Of a stretch of 64,000 nucleotides of DNA, positions 17,008 through 25,372 are shown one piece after another. The notes beneath the pieces were generated by a model, which saw only the letters and a list, made by a program, of their open reading frames with translations, did no database searches and was not told the origin of the DNA. The DNA lies in assembly GCF_011516825.1 (NCBI RefSeq), contig NZ_WOTA01000006.1:1-64000 (forward strand), in the 5' to 3' direction. Every line of letters starts with the position of its first letter. Position 1 is the stretch's first letter. The position numbers were made by a program, and so were the translations under genes. The DNA comes from Acetobacter oeni. GTDB taxonomy: Bacteria; Pseudomonadota; Alphaproteobacteria; Acetobacterales; Acetobacteraceae.

Positions 17008-17700
17008 TCAGGCTGGTTGCTGTTCCGGTCGGGGGTTTTTCTTTTCGGGTCCGGGCTTTCCGGGGGCGGGCGGAGGATCGCGGTAAGGGGTCAGGCGTGA
17101 CGAGAGGTAGAGTCTGTTCATTCTTTGCAGTTCGTCGGGGGCGCCCGGGGTGGCGGGCACTTCCCCGAGTGTCATGCCGAGCATGGTTTTCATATTGTTG
17201 AGTATGACGGCGGCAATGTTCCGTGCCGTTTCCTGATCGAGCCGGGGGGCGCAGACCCGGAGGGCGCCGGCGATGCCGTCGAGCGCCAGAGCGCGTGACC
17301 GGTCCCGGATTTCCGTCCGGTCCGTGCGTGCCGACAGCAGGGTCGGGAGCGACCGGATGCGGGGGTAAAGCGTGACCAGCAGCGTGAGCAGCAGGTCCGC
17401 CAGGTCTTCGGGCGTGATATTTTCAGCCCGTTTTTCCAGTGCTCCGCATTCGTCGCCCAGCACCTTGATATGCCGTTGCAGCAGGGTGTCGGCGATGGCG
17501 TCCTTGCCGGGAAAGAAGCGGTAGAGGGAGCCGATCCTTGTATCGGCGCGGGCGGCGATGTCGGCCATGGTGGTGGCCTCGTAGCCGCGTTCCGCGATGA
17601 GGTCGGAGGCGGCCTTCAGCAGCGCCTCGACGCGCTGACGCCCGCCTTCACGCTGAGGCAGGAGCGCCGTTCGCTTTTCGCTTGACGAATTTGAGTCCAT
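17008..17700 (-). CDS. TetR/AcrR-family transcriptional regulator
   Basis: A 230-residue repressor. The N-terminal helix-turn-helix reads LIAERGYEATTMADIAARAD then GSLYRFFPGKDAIAD, the standard TetR pattern. The C-terminal half is helical, with a Pro-rich basic tail (PAPGKPGPEKKNPRP). The start is the ATG at 17700; an in-frame TTG two codons upstream is a poorer choice. A 20-base palindrome (17689-17708) overlaps the start codon, suggesting tight autorepression. It is divergent from a cysteine-hydrolase-like gene, the likely target. Confidence 0.85.
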   Translation of the reverse strand: MDSNSSSEKRTALLPQREGGRQRVEALLKAASDLIAERGYEATTMADIAARADTRIGSLYRFFPGKDAIADTLLQRHIKVLGDECGALEKRAENITPEDLADLLLTLLVTLYPRIRSLPTLLSARTDRTEIRDRSRALALDGIAGALRVCAPRLDQETARNIAAVILNNMKTMLGMTLGEVPATPGAPDELQRMNRLYLSSRLTPYRDPPPAPGKPGPEKKNPRPEQQPA

Positions 17701-17708
17701 ACTCAAAT
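17689..17708. promoter_or_regulatory. Palindromic operator overlapping tetR start codon
   Basis: ATTTGAGT-N4-ACTCAAAT is a perfect inverted repeat whose centre falls at the start codon of the TetR gene (ATG at 17698-17700 on the minus strand). Its length and symmetry fit a TetR operator. Because it overlaps the initiation codon, binding could block both transcription and, if transcribed, fold the leader. Confidence 0.65.
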
Positions 17709-17806
17709 ACTATCCTTTCCCGCGTGTTTCATCAAACTTTTAACAATGGGCTTCTGACCGGACAACGGGCCGGAGGGGGGGCCATTATTGCGAGAAAGAT
17801 TTTTCC

Positions 17807-18376
17807 ATGATTTCTCTTCCGGTTTCCACGACGGCTCTGGTTCTGATCGATCTTCAGAAGGGGATTGTAAGCCGCGCTCTGGCGCCGCATGCCGGTGAGG
17901 ACATTGTCAGGCGCTCGAAAGAGTTTGCGGCTCGTTTTCGCGCCGTCGGGGCGCCGGTCATTCTGGTCAATGTGGCTTTTGCGCCGGATTTCGCGGATGC
18001 GGTGCGGACGCCGGCGGATCGTCCTTTCGCTCCGCCGGAGGGCGGATTTGCTGAGGACTGGACTGAGCTGGCCGAGGGGCTGGAGCAGCCGGGCGATCTG
18101 ACCGTTACGAAGCGGCAATGGGGAAGTTTCTATGGCACGGAACTGGATTTGCAGCTTCGCCGGCGCGGGATCACGACTGTTGTGCTGGGTGGGATCGCGA
18201 CGAATATGGGGGTGGAATCCACGGCGCGCGCGGCGCATGAGCATGGTTATGGCGTGGTGATCGCGGAGGATCTGACCTCGACTTTTTCTGAAGAGATGCA
18301 GCGTTTTGCGATTGACCGCATTTTCCCGATGCTTGGACGGGTTGCGACGAGCGATACGATTGAGCTTGCGGGCTGA
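17807..18376 (+). CDS. Isochorismatase-family hydrolase homologue lacking the catalytic Cys
   Basis: A 189-residue protein of the isochorismatase-like/cysteine hydrolase fold. D15 (LVLIDLQKG) and K102 (VTKRQWGSF) occupy the positions of the catalytic Asp and Lys, and GGIATNMGVESTARAA is the family's nucleophile loop. Gly135 stands where nicotinamidases and related amidases have Cys. Several YwoC-like members share this change, so it may be an isochorismatase-type (Cys-free) enzyme or act on another substrate. It is divergent from a TetR gene and followed closely by the VanX-type gene. Confidence 0.8.
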   Translation: MISLPVSTTALVLIDLQKGIVSRALAPHAGEDIVRRSKEFAARFRAVGAPVILVNVAFAPDFADAVRTPADRPFAPPEGGFAEDWTELAEGLEQPGDLTVTKRQWGSFYGTELDLQLRRRGITTVVLGGIATNMGVESTARAAHEHGYGVVIAEDLTSTFSEEMQRFAIDRIFPMLGRVATSDTIELAG

Positions 18377-18401
18377 GGGAATACTGTTGCCTGGTGGAAA
18401 G

Positions 18402-19199
18402 ATGTTGCTGAATCGCAGGAAGATGATGACGGGACGTTTTCCGGTTGTTGTGGTGGCGGGACTGTGTGTGGCGGGTTTTGTGTCTGGCGCCGCGCGGGCT
18501 GACGGTGTTGTGCAGGCGCAGGAGAGCAATGTGGCGAAGGTTTTTCGCGTGGTGCCGGTGCGGCCCGTGGCTGAACTGCTGCAGGAGGCTCGCCAGGCTT
18601 CGCCGCCCTTGCAGGCGGCGGGGCTGAGAAAACCGGATCTTGTGGATCTGGCGACGTTGTCACCGGATTTCCGGTTTGATGTACGGTATGCGACGTCGCG
18701 GAATTTTCTGGGCGTGCCGGTTTATTCGTCGTCGCATGCGTTTATGGAGCGGCCGGCCGCGGAGGCGCTGGGACGGGTGCTCGGGGCTTTGCGGGCGCAG
18801 GGGTACGGGCTGCTGGTATTCGATGCTTACAGGCCCTGGTATATTACGAAGGTGTTCTGGGATGCGACGCCGGCGGACAAGCATCGGTTTGTGGCGAATC
18901 CGGACCCGGGTTCGATGCATAACAGGGGCTGCGCGGCTGATCTGACTTTATATGATCTGCGTACGGGGGAGCCGGTTTCCATGCCGAGCGGGTATGACGA
19001 GATGACGGCGCGGGCTTATTCGGATTATCCCGGTGGGACGGCCGCTGAGCGGGCGGCGCGGGAGGTGTTGCGTAAGGCCATGATGCGGGAAGGGTTTTTG
19101 CCGATTCCGGAAGAGTGGTGGCATTTTGATTATAAGGACTGGGCGCTGTATCCGGTTCAGAATATGCGGTTTGAGGATATCGGTCCGTCTGGCCGCTGA
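18402..19199 (+). CDS. VanX-type D-alanyl-D-alanine dipeptidase, exported
   Basis: A 265-residue zinc dipeptidase of peptidase family M15D. H173 and D180 (SMHNRGCAAD) and H241 are the zinc ligands, and E238 (EEWWHFDYKD) is the catalytic base. The N-terminus (MMTGRFPVVVVAGLCVAGFV, then ARADG) is a signal peptide with an A-R-A cleavage site, so it should act in the periplasm on D-Ala-D-Ala or other short D-peptides during murein turnover. The start at 18402 is preceded by GGTGGAAAG. It lies 25 bases after the hydrolase gene, probably co-transcribed. A resistance role is not implied. Confidence 0.85.
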   Translation: MLLNRRKMMTGRFPVVVVAGLCVAGFVSGAARADGVVQAQESNVAKVFRVVPVRPVAELLQEARQASPPLQAAGLRKPDLVDLATLSPDFRFDVRYATSRNFLGVPVYSSSHAFMERPAAEALGRVLGALRAQGYGLLVFDAYRPWYITKVFWDATPADKHRFVANPDPGSMHNRGCAADLTLYDLRTGEPVSMPSGYDEMTARAYSDYPGGTAAERAAREVLRKAMMREGFLPIPEEWWHFDYKDWALYPVQNMRFEDIGPSGR

Positions 19200-19221
19200 G
19201 GGGCGGCGCGCGATTGCCGGT

Positions 19222-20048
19222 TCACGCTTCCGGCCGGGAAAAGATGGAGCGAAAAAGTTGTTTTCCAGATGACGATTTCTCCGGGTTTCCGGGGAGAATA
19301 CTGAGCTGCCTGTCATTACATTTTTCCAGTGCCGCCTGCAGATTTTCGACTGCCAGCCGCAAGTGTCGTTCTGATCAGGATCCTCTCTTCTGGTTTTTCG
19401 ATTGGTCGCGATTTCGAGCAGATTGAGAACACGCTTTCGGCGTACAGAGGTAAATTCGTTTGAGCCAGGAACTGCTGTGCTGAAAGGAATGAGACAACAG
19501 ATGAGCCGGATGGAGAACATCGCCACGCCGCCGGAAGGGATATTCTGTTTCGTTGCGTCACTCGTAAAAAATCCGGAAAGCAGAGAATATATAAGTGGTG
19601 GAGCAAACGCCAGACTTAGAACCGGTCCAGGAAACAGCTTGAGGCGATGCGTGATATCGTTGTTGTGTCGTTCAAAAGTGGTTTTTGCGAGGGTAAAGTC
19701 TTTTTTCTCACACGAGGCAAGTTGCTCAAGAAATCGATTGTCCTGCGGAATTTCCATTTTAGTGTCATCAACGGCCCGGGAACCAGTTTGTTTCATTGTA
19801 TCAATGATTGGCTTTATGATTTTATAGAGACGCCATGCCATGACGGTTGATGCCAGCACGTTACAAATGAAAGCGCCGCAATCTAATTTCCAGGCCAGTT
19901 CCGGACGATTCAGAGTGAATACATGATGCGATAATGCCTGAAAGGCATCGCCTGTTAGTCCTGATATTAAAAATAATAATATTTACATTAATATAAATTT
20001 AAACTTCAAAAAAGTTTTATAGTATTTTGTTGGGACCAGTTTTATCAT
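19222..20048 (-). pseudogene. Broken gene for a hypothetical membrane protein
   Basis: Translation from the ATG at 20048 gives MIKLVPTKYYKTFLKFKFIL, then an in-frame TAA (19983-19985). It then continues in the same frame as ILLFLISGLTGDAFQALSHH and a protein-like sequence with two more hydrophobic segments (about 19660-19600 and 19550-19490). Near 19370 the frame must shift by one base to continue as RHLRLAVENLQAALEKCNDR, ending at a stop at 19222. Unshifted, the frame runs on antisense into the VanX-type gene. One nonsense and one frameshift make it a pseudogene, unless there are sequencing errors. AT-rich codons suggest acquisition. I do not recognise the family. Confidence 0.65.
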
Positions 20049-20230
20049 TATTTATATTTTGTATGATTTCTATTGCCGGGTTGATGTCTTGTATCGTCTC
20101 CGTTGCTGAATGCGGATTGTTTGGAGAAGAAGTGGGCATGGCAATCCTCTGTTTTTCCAGGGAACATTTGCGAAGAAGATCTGCAATGATATTTTCTGGT
20201 ATTCTCGGCTTTTAATGGAAGATGTGTAAG

Positions 20231-21025
20231 ATGCCAGTGACCGGAACGACACGGGTTTTTGCAACGCTTGGCCATCCTGTGGCGCATGTGCGGACGCCGC
20301 AGAAGATGAACGCGCTGTTTGAATCGCGTGAGTATGACGGGGTGATGGTGGCGGTGGATGCAGCGCCGGGGGCAGATCTGGCGGCTGTTTTTGCGGGATT
20401 TCGGGCGATGGCGAATTTTGGCGGCACGGTGGTGACGGTGCCGCATAAGACGTCCGTGGTGGCCTTGTGTGATCGGGTTTCGCGTCGGGCGGAGATGGCC
20501 GGGGCGGCGAATGTGGTGCGGCGGGAGCGGGACGGGAGTCTGACCGGGGATCTTCTGGACGGCGTCGGGTTTGTGGCCGGGCTGACCGGGGCGGAGGAGA
20601 CGGTTGCCGGGCGGCGGGTGTTTCTGGCGGGGGCCGGGGGCGCGGCGTCGGCGATTGCGTTTGCGCTGGCGGAGGCCGGGGCGGCGCATCTGACGGTGGC
20701 GAACCGGTCGCGCGAGAAAGCCGGTGAGCTGGCGGGGCGGTTGTCGGAGGCGTTTCCGGTGTTGTCGGTGGCGGTCGGGGGTGAGCCTGACGGGCATGAT
20801 ATTGTTGTGAACGGGACATCGCTGGGGCTGCGGGAGGGCGATCCGCTGCCGGTGGATGCGGGGCGGCTTTCGTCGGGGATGCTGGTGGCGGAGGTAGTGA
20901 TGATGCCGGAGGAGACGGCGCTTTTGCGGGAGGCGGCGAAGGTCGGGTGTCGGGTTCACTCCGGGCGGCACATGCTGGAGGGGCAGCTTGAGGCGATTTT
21001 TGCGTTTCTGACCGGGGTGGCGTGA
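20231..21025 (+). CDS. Shikimate/quinate dehydrogenase-like protein, substrate site altered
   Basis: A 264-residue AroE-fold protein. The catalytic Lys (TVPHKT), the Asn (AANVV) and the Asp (LLDGVGF) are kept, as is the NADP loop GAGGAASAIAFA and NGTSLGL. The shikimate carboxylate-binding H-S-x-S-P motif is instead H-V-R-T-P (V20 and T22 replace both serines). It is therefore probably a family member with another substrate rather than the biosynthetic AroE. The start at 20231 is chosen for GGAAG nine bases upstream; the ATG at 20222 abuts that site. It is convergent with a LysR gene. Confidence 0.8.
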   Translation: MPVTGTTRVFATLGHPVAHVRTPQKMNALFESREYDGVMVAVDAAPGADLAAVFAGFRAMANFGGTVVTVPHKTSVVALCDRVSRRAEMAGAANVVRRERDGSLTGDLLDGVGFVAGLTGAEETVAGRRVFLAGAGGAASAIAFALAEAGAAHLTVANRSREKAGELAGRLSEAFPVLSVAVGGEPDGHDIVVNGTSLGLREGDPLPVDAGRLSSGMLVAEVVMMPEETALLREAAKVGCRVHSGRHMLEGQLEAIFAFLTGVA

Positions 21026-21078
21026 TCCGGGGTTCGGGTCTGAAATGCCCGGCTGCGGGTCCGGATGCGGGTATTGAA

Positions 21079-21978
21079 TTATGTTTTATGGAGCAGGGCT
21101 GTCAGAAACGCTGAGAAAACCTTCAGTTTTGGCGGGAAGGTTTTCTTGGGTGGGTAGAGAAGGGCGATGGCGGGCGTGCCTTCGGCTGAGGCGCCCCACT
21201 GCCAGGAGCTGAACAGGCGGACGAGTTTGCCGGTGGCGAGGTCGGGTGCGATCAGCCATTCGGGGAGGATGGCGGGTCCGAGGCTGTCACGGGCGGCCTG
21301 ACGGAGTGTTTCCAGGTCATTGGTTTTCAGAAGCGGGATGGGTGTGAGATCGCGGCGGATGCCGGCCGGGGTGCGGCAGGGCCAGCGGTCGGAGCCGGGG
21401 CCTGTGTGGCAGAGTGTGGGGAGGGTTTCGAGGTCTTCCGGCGACGCGTCGGCGTATGTGGCGGCGAGGGCGGGGCTGGCGACGAGGGTTGTCGGCGCGT
21501 CAGCGAGGCGTTTCATCACGAGGGCGGAATCCGGGAAGAGGCCGGTGCGGATGACGGCGTCGTATCCGGCTTCGATGGGGTCGATGGCGGTGGCGGTGAG
21601 GATGGCTTCCAGTCTGATCTGCGGGTGGGCGGCGAGGAAGGCCGGCATGGCGGGCATGATTTTCAGGTGGCCGAGGGTGACGGGCATGGCGACGCGCAGG
21701 AGGCCCTGGGGTGTGGCGTTGAAGCGGGAGACGTCCTGGCGGGCCTGTTCGAGTTCGGCGAGGATCAGGCGGCATTTTTCGTAAAACAGGGTTCCGGCTT
21801 CCGTCAGGTGGAGGTGACGGGTGGAGCGGTTGAAGAGGGCGGCGCCGAGTTCGGTTTCGAGGGCGGCGATGTGGCGGGAGATGGTGGAGACCTTGACGTC
21901 GCAGGCTTCGGCGGCGCGGGAGAAGCTTCCGGCATCGGCGGCGGCGAGGAAGTGGCGGAGGGAGGCGAGGCTGTCCAT
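21079..21978 (-). CDS. LysR-family transcriptional regulator
   Basis: A 299-residue LysR protein. The N-terminal winged helix-turn-helix covers LASLRHFLAAADAGSFSRAA and VKVSTISRHIAALETELG. A periplasmic-binding-protein-like effector domain follows, from about residue 90. It belongs to the group close to DsdC/AaeR-type regulators with an early MDSL start. The Met at 21978 gives the canonical N-terminus; an upstream in-frame Met at 22020 is less likely. It is convergent with the shikimate-dehydrogenase-like gene, so its target may be that gene or the bicupin gene downstream of its own start. The ligand is unknown. Confidence 0.85.
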   Translation of the reverse strand: MDSLASLRHFLAAADAGSFSRAAEACDVKVSTISRHIAALETELGAALFNRSTRHLHLTEAGTLFYEKCRLILAELEQARQDVSRFNATPQGLLRVAMPVTLGHLKIMPAMPAFLAAHPQIRLEAILTATAIDPIEAGYDAVIRTGLFPDSALVMKRLADAPTTLVASPALAATYADASPEDLETLPTLCHTGPGSDRWPCRTPAGIRRDLTPIPLLKTNDLETLRQAARDSLGPAILPEWLIAPDLATGKLVRLFSSWQWGASAEGTPAIALLYPPKKTFPPKLKVFSAFLTALLHKT

Positions 21979-22136
21979 CGTGCGGAGTTTAGGGGATGCG
22001 CGGGGAGGTCGGGGGAACACAGTTTCGTGTTGGCCTCTGGTTGTTGCTCGCCAGGTGGCTTTGTCCGGACCCGGCAGGGGCCATTACGCGGGGTCTGCGC
22101 TGCACGACATCCTCTGTATTCCGATTTATTGTTAAA

Positions 22137-22205
22137 TAAACAAACAGGTTTCCAAAGGTCTCTGGTCTTTGGTGGGTTTCGGGGCAAAGCCCTGAGAAAA
22201 AAGCC
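22137..22205 (-). repeat. Dispersed double-hairpin repeat, copy B
   Basis: Read on the minus strand, this copy has CTCAGGG-CTTTG-CCCCG, then AAACCCACC, then a stem with CCAAAG and CTTTGG arms, ending AAACCTGTTTGTTTA. It matches copies at 3011-3067 and 51806-51864 in order and much of the sequence; the CTGTTTGTTTA end is nearly identical to copy C. It lies between the LysR and bicupin genes. Confidence 0.65.
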
Positions 22206-22325
22206 ACATTTAACGAGAGCCGCCGTTCCCTTTTTGCAAAAATCTTTTGTCGTCCGGGGGATCGTTACAGGGCGTGGTGACGCGCTTTGCTGATTGCAGC
22301 TTATTTCTAACGATCGGAGGGTGTG

Positions 22326-23261
22326 ATGGACGGATCTGTGACGGAGCGGGCGCGTGTGGTGACGGCGCCGGCGGACGGGCTTTTTTTTGAATACAGCAAG
22401 GCGGCGAACCCGGTGCGGCCGGGGCTAACGCCGCCGATTCCGTATCACTTTTTTTCGCCGTCGCTTTATGCGGACGGGGCAACGCGGGTTGTGCTGCTGG
22501 ATCTGAGTGAAGAACTGAAATGTCCGTCTCCGGCGACGGGGCCGGGGCTGTGCGCGAATTTCGTTCGGATCAATGCGGGTGAAGGGGTTTCCCTGAAACC
22601 GAATGCGACATCGATTGTGTTTTACGCGCATCGGGGCCGGGGACGGGTGGTGTGTGGCGATGTTCGTTTTGAGTGGGGCGCGGGAGATTTTTTCGCGATT
22701 CCGGGGCTGACCGGGGTTGAGCTCGATGCGGAGGAGACGGGGGTGTTGTATGCGGTGCATGATGCGCCGCTGCTGACTTATCTCGGGGTGCGGGTGGACG
22801 AGGCGCGGTTTCGTCCGACGCTGTTTCGGGCTGAGGATGCGCAGCGGGAGCTGGAGGCGGCGATTTGCGATCCGGCGGCGGCGAACCGGAGCCGGATCAG
22901 TGTGTTGCTGGGAGCGGAAGAGTTTCCGCTGACGCGGACGGTGACGCACACTTTGTGGGCGATGTATGGGGCGATCGGGCCGGATACGCAGCAGAAGCCG
23001 CACAGGCATCAGTCGATTGCGCTGGATTTCATCGTGGACTGTGCGCCGGGGTGTTATTCGCTGGTCGGGCGGTCTCTCGATGCGGACGGGGCCATCCATG
23101 ATCCGGTGCGGGTGGACTGGGAGCCGGGCTGTGCGTTTGTGACGCCGCCGGGGTACTGGCACGCGCATTTTAATGAATCGACGACATATGCGCGGCTGAT
23201 TCCGATTCAGGATGCCGGGTTGCAGACTTATCTGCGGTCTCTGGATATCCGGTTTACCTGA
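22326..23261 (+). CDS. Bicupin protein (gentisate-dioxygenase-like fold)
   Basis: A 311-residue protein with two cupin domains. The first (about residues 80-150) includes SIVFYAHRGRGRVVCGD and a G-D-F-F-A-I-P loop; the second (about 205-300) includes KPHRHQSIALDFIVD and GYWHAHFNES, whose histidines would hold a metal. The two-domain layout resembles gentisate 1,2-dioxygenase and related ring-cleaving or sugar-binding bicupins, but the first cupin lacks the usual paired histidines. Function is open. The start at 22326 has GGAGG five bases upstream. It is monocistronic. Confidence 0.7.
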   Translation: MDGSVTERARVVTAPADGLFFEYSKAANPVRPGLTPPIPYHFFSPSLYADGATRVVLLDLSEELKCPSPATGPGLCANFVRINAGEGVSLKPNATSIVFYAHRGRGRVVCGDVRFEWGAGDFFAIPGLTGVELDAEETGVLYAVHDAPLLTYLGVRVDEARFRPTLFRAEDAQRELEAAICDPAAANRSRISVLLGAEEFPLTRTVTHTLWAMYGAIGPDTQQKPHRHQSIALDFIVDCAPGCYSLVGRSLDADGAIHDPVRVDWEPGCAFVTPPGYWHAHFNESTTYARLIPIQDAGLQTYLRSLDIRFT

Positions 23262-23279
23262 GAGGGTTCCGGTCCGGGT

Positions 23280-23305
23280 CGTCAGAGACGGGCATGTCTC
23301 TGACG
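23280..23305. terminator. Hairpin after bicupin gene
   Basis: A perfect 10-base stem CGTCAGAGAC, six-base loop and complement, 18 bases past the bicupin stop codon. No strong U-run follows on either strand. It sits between convergent genes and probably serves as a transcript 3' end. Confidence 0.55.
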
Positions 23306-23332
23306 ATGGTTTGTGGCTATGAAAGAGAATGT

Positions 23333-23349
23333 CCGGATGTGTCATCCGG
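23333..23349 (-). terminator. Hairpin after CBS-protein gene
   Basis: CCGGATG-TGT-CATCCGG is a seven-base stem with a triloop, just beyond the CBS gene stop codon on the minus strand. The following minus-strand bases are pyrimidine-rich (ATTCTCTTTC). It is a candidate terminator for the CBS gene. Confidence 0.5.
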
Positions 23350-23355
23350 GAGGAT

Positions 23356-23838
23356 TCAGGAATCGCATTCCGCTGATTTTGCGTGCCGGACGGAGGCGTG
23401 GTCGCTGCCGGTTACGTAATCCTGAAGTTCCTGAGCTTCCTGTTCGGCGTTTTCGGCGCGCAGTTTTACGATGTCGCCGATGCTGACCAGGCCGGCGAGT
23501 TTGCCGTCTTCAAGAACCGGTACGTGGCGGGTTCGGTAATATGTCATCCGGCAGGCGATGTCGTAGATGCTGTCATCGGGTATGGCTGTCGGCATGTTTG
23601 TCTGCATGATGTTTTTTGCGAGCAGGGTGGAAAAGTCTTTCTTCTGATTTGCCACGGTGCTGACAATCGTTTTTTCCGAGACGAGGCCGACCAGGTTTCC
23701 GGCGGAATCGACGACGGGCGCGCCGCCGATATTGTGTTGCATCAGGGTGCTGGCGATGGAGAGAACCGTATCGTTTTCACCGACTGTGATAACGCTGTGT
23801 CCCTTTCGGGCCAGGATATGAAAGACGCGGGACGACAT
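23356..23838 (-). CDS. Two-CBS-domain protein
   Basis: A 160-residue soluble protein made of a single CBS pair: VITVGENDTVLSIASTLMQH then IGGAPVVDSAGNLVGLVSE, and TAIPDDSIYDIACRMTYYRT then RHVPVLEDGKLAGLVSIGDI. Such stand-alone pairs bind adenosine ligands and regulate partner proteins. The C-terminal tail (ENAEQEAQELQDYV) is the usual helix after a bacterial CBS pair. It lies 49 bases beyond nuoN on the same strand, so it may be co-transcribed with or follow the complex I operon; a link to NADH or energy sensing is only an inference. Confidence 0.85.
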   Translation of the reverse strand: MSSRVFHILARKGHSVITVGENDTVLSIASTLMQHNIGGAPVVDSAGNLVGLVSEKTIVSTVANQKKDFSTLLAKNIMQTNMPTAIPDDSIYDIACRMTYYRTRHVPVLEDGKLAGLVSIGDIVKLRAENAEQEAQELQDYVTGSDHASVRHAKSAECDS

Positions 23839-23887
23839 GAGAAAATCCTTTCCGTATTCTGACTGAAGAGGGACAGGGGGATATTGC

Positions 23888-25372
23888 TCAGGGAGGAAGT
23901 GTCCGGCTGTCGGTCTCCTGGGTGGTGTCGGGGGGCGGTGCGGTGTTCACGCTGGCGGATGCGGGGAGAACCGGCCGGATCAGCCAGGCGGGGAAAATTC
24001 CGCCGACGACGACGATTATAGCGAGAACGAATACCAGGGCTGTCAGTTCCGGATTGTTCCTTCTGTTATCGGTTTGCGATGAAAAAGAGGCCGGGCTCAG
24101 CATGACGCGGATGATGTTGAGATAATAATACAGTCCGATGATGCTTCCGGTGACGAGGACGGCGAGCAGCAGGTTGCGCTGATGTTCGACGCCTGTGGCT
24201 GCGATTTCGAATTTTGCGAAAAATCCTATTCCGGGCGGGATGCCGGCGAGAGAGAGCAGCATCAGGGACATGGCGCTGGCGAGCAGGGGGTGTTTTGTGA
24301 ACTGTCCTTTCCAGTCCGCGATGTTTGTGCCGTCGGTACCTTCCTGTGTGGCCAGGGCGCTGATGACCGCGAAGGCGCCGAGGGTGGCGGTGGTGTAGGC
24401 GATCAGATAGATCGCGACGGCGCCGGACTGGATCAGGCCCGGGGAATAAAATGCCATCAGAAGATAGCCGACATGGGCGATGGACGAACAGGCGAGCAGT
24501 CTTGTGAGGTTAGTCTGACGCAGCGCGAGGAGGTTGCCGCCGAGGATGGTCAGGATGATGATGGCTGAAAGGGTGCCGTGCAGGAAGGGCGGCAGGTCGC
24601 CGGTGCCGAAATAGCGGATAAGGGCTGAAAAAACCGCGATCTTTGGCACGATGGCGATGAAGGCAGCGACGGGGACGGAGGCGCCTTCCATGACGTCCGG
24701 CATCCACATATGGAAGGGGACGGCTGAGAGTTTGAAGAAAATTCCGGTGAGAATCATGATGGTGGCGGCGAGGGGGAGGCCTGGGATGGCGTTGTTGGCC
24801 GGGTCGGGCGGGGCGAAGTGAAGCGAGCCGGTTGCGGTGTAGGCGAGGCCGATGCCGAAGAGGAGAATGGCGGAGGAGAAGCCGGAGAGGATGAGATATT
24901 TCATCGCGGCTTCGCTGGCGGCGGGGATGTGGTGATGCCGGAAGGCGACAAGTCCGGTCAGGGAGAGGCTGAGGATTTCCAGCCCCAGGAAGAAAGACAT
25001 GTAGTTCGTGCTGAAGACCATCGTGACTGCGCCGAGGGTGCCGAGCAGCAGGAGGAGGGGATATTCGTCGGGGGGCTGATCCGTGTCACGGGCGATGTTG
25101 CGCCAGGACAAGCCGAGGATGCAGAGGGAGGACAGCAGGATCAGGGCGGCTGTGTAGTCGGCCCAGAGGTCTTCCGTGAAGAATGTTGTGCCGCCGTGCA
25201 GGAACGTTGTGAGGCGATGGTGGGTAAAGGCGAGTGTGAGAAGCAGGGTGAGCAGGGCGAGTGAGAAGCTGCGCGTGGCGGAGCGGTGCCATGTGATGGA
25301 GAGCAGGAGAAGCATTGTTCCTGTCGGGAGAACGACCAGCGGGAGGGGGAGGAAGAGATCATGGATGAGCAT
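23888..25372 (-). CDS. nuoN: NADH-quinone oxidoreductase subunit N
   Basis: A 494-residue antiporter-like membrane subunit of complex I with about 14 helices. Family segments include FHMWMPDVMEGASVPVAAFI, with the proton-channel region preceded by a conserved Lys (GIFFKLSAVPFHMW), and LACSSIAHVGYLLMAF. It forms one of the three proton-pumping modules in the inner membrane. The start at 25372 overlaps the end of nuoM by 14 bases, which implies translational coupling. It is the last nuo gene. The C-terminus has a Pro/Thr/Ser-rich extension of about 30 residues. Confidence 0.93.
   Translation of the reverse strand: MLIHDLFLPLPLVVLPTGTMLLLLSITWHRSATRSFSLALLTLLLTLAFTHHRLTTFLHGGTTFFTEDLWADYTAALILLSSLCILGLSWRNIARDTDQPPDEYPLLLLLGTLGAVTMVFSTNYMSFFLGLEILSLSLTGLVAFRHHHIPAASEAAMKYLILSGFSSAILLFGIGLAYTATGSLHFAPPDPANNAIPGLPLAATIMILTGIFFKLSAVPFHMWMPDVMEGASVPVAAFIAIVPKIAVFSALIRYFGTGDLPPFLHGTLSAIIILTILGGNLLALRQTNLTRLLACSSIAHVGYLLMAFYSPGLIQSGAVAIYLIAYTTATLGAFAVISALATQEGTDGTNIADWKGQFTKHPLLASAMSLMLLSLAGIPPGIGFFAKFEIAATGVEHQRNLLLAVLVTGSIIGLYYYLNIIRVMLSPASFSSQTDNRRNNPELTALVFVLAIIVVVGGIFPAWLIRPVLPASASVNTAPPPDTTQETDSRTLPP

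Noticed and set aside
18948-19221. Minus-strand extension of the broken membrane-protein gene into the VanX-type gene
   Set aside because: Coding character ends with the frameshift near 19370; beyond it the frame is the antisense of the VanX-type gene.
20048-20971. A 307-codon minus-strand frame
   Set aside because: Antisense to the shikimate-dehydrogenase-like gene; Arg/Pro/His-rich with no domain.
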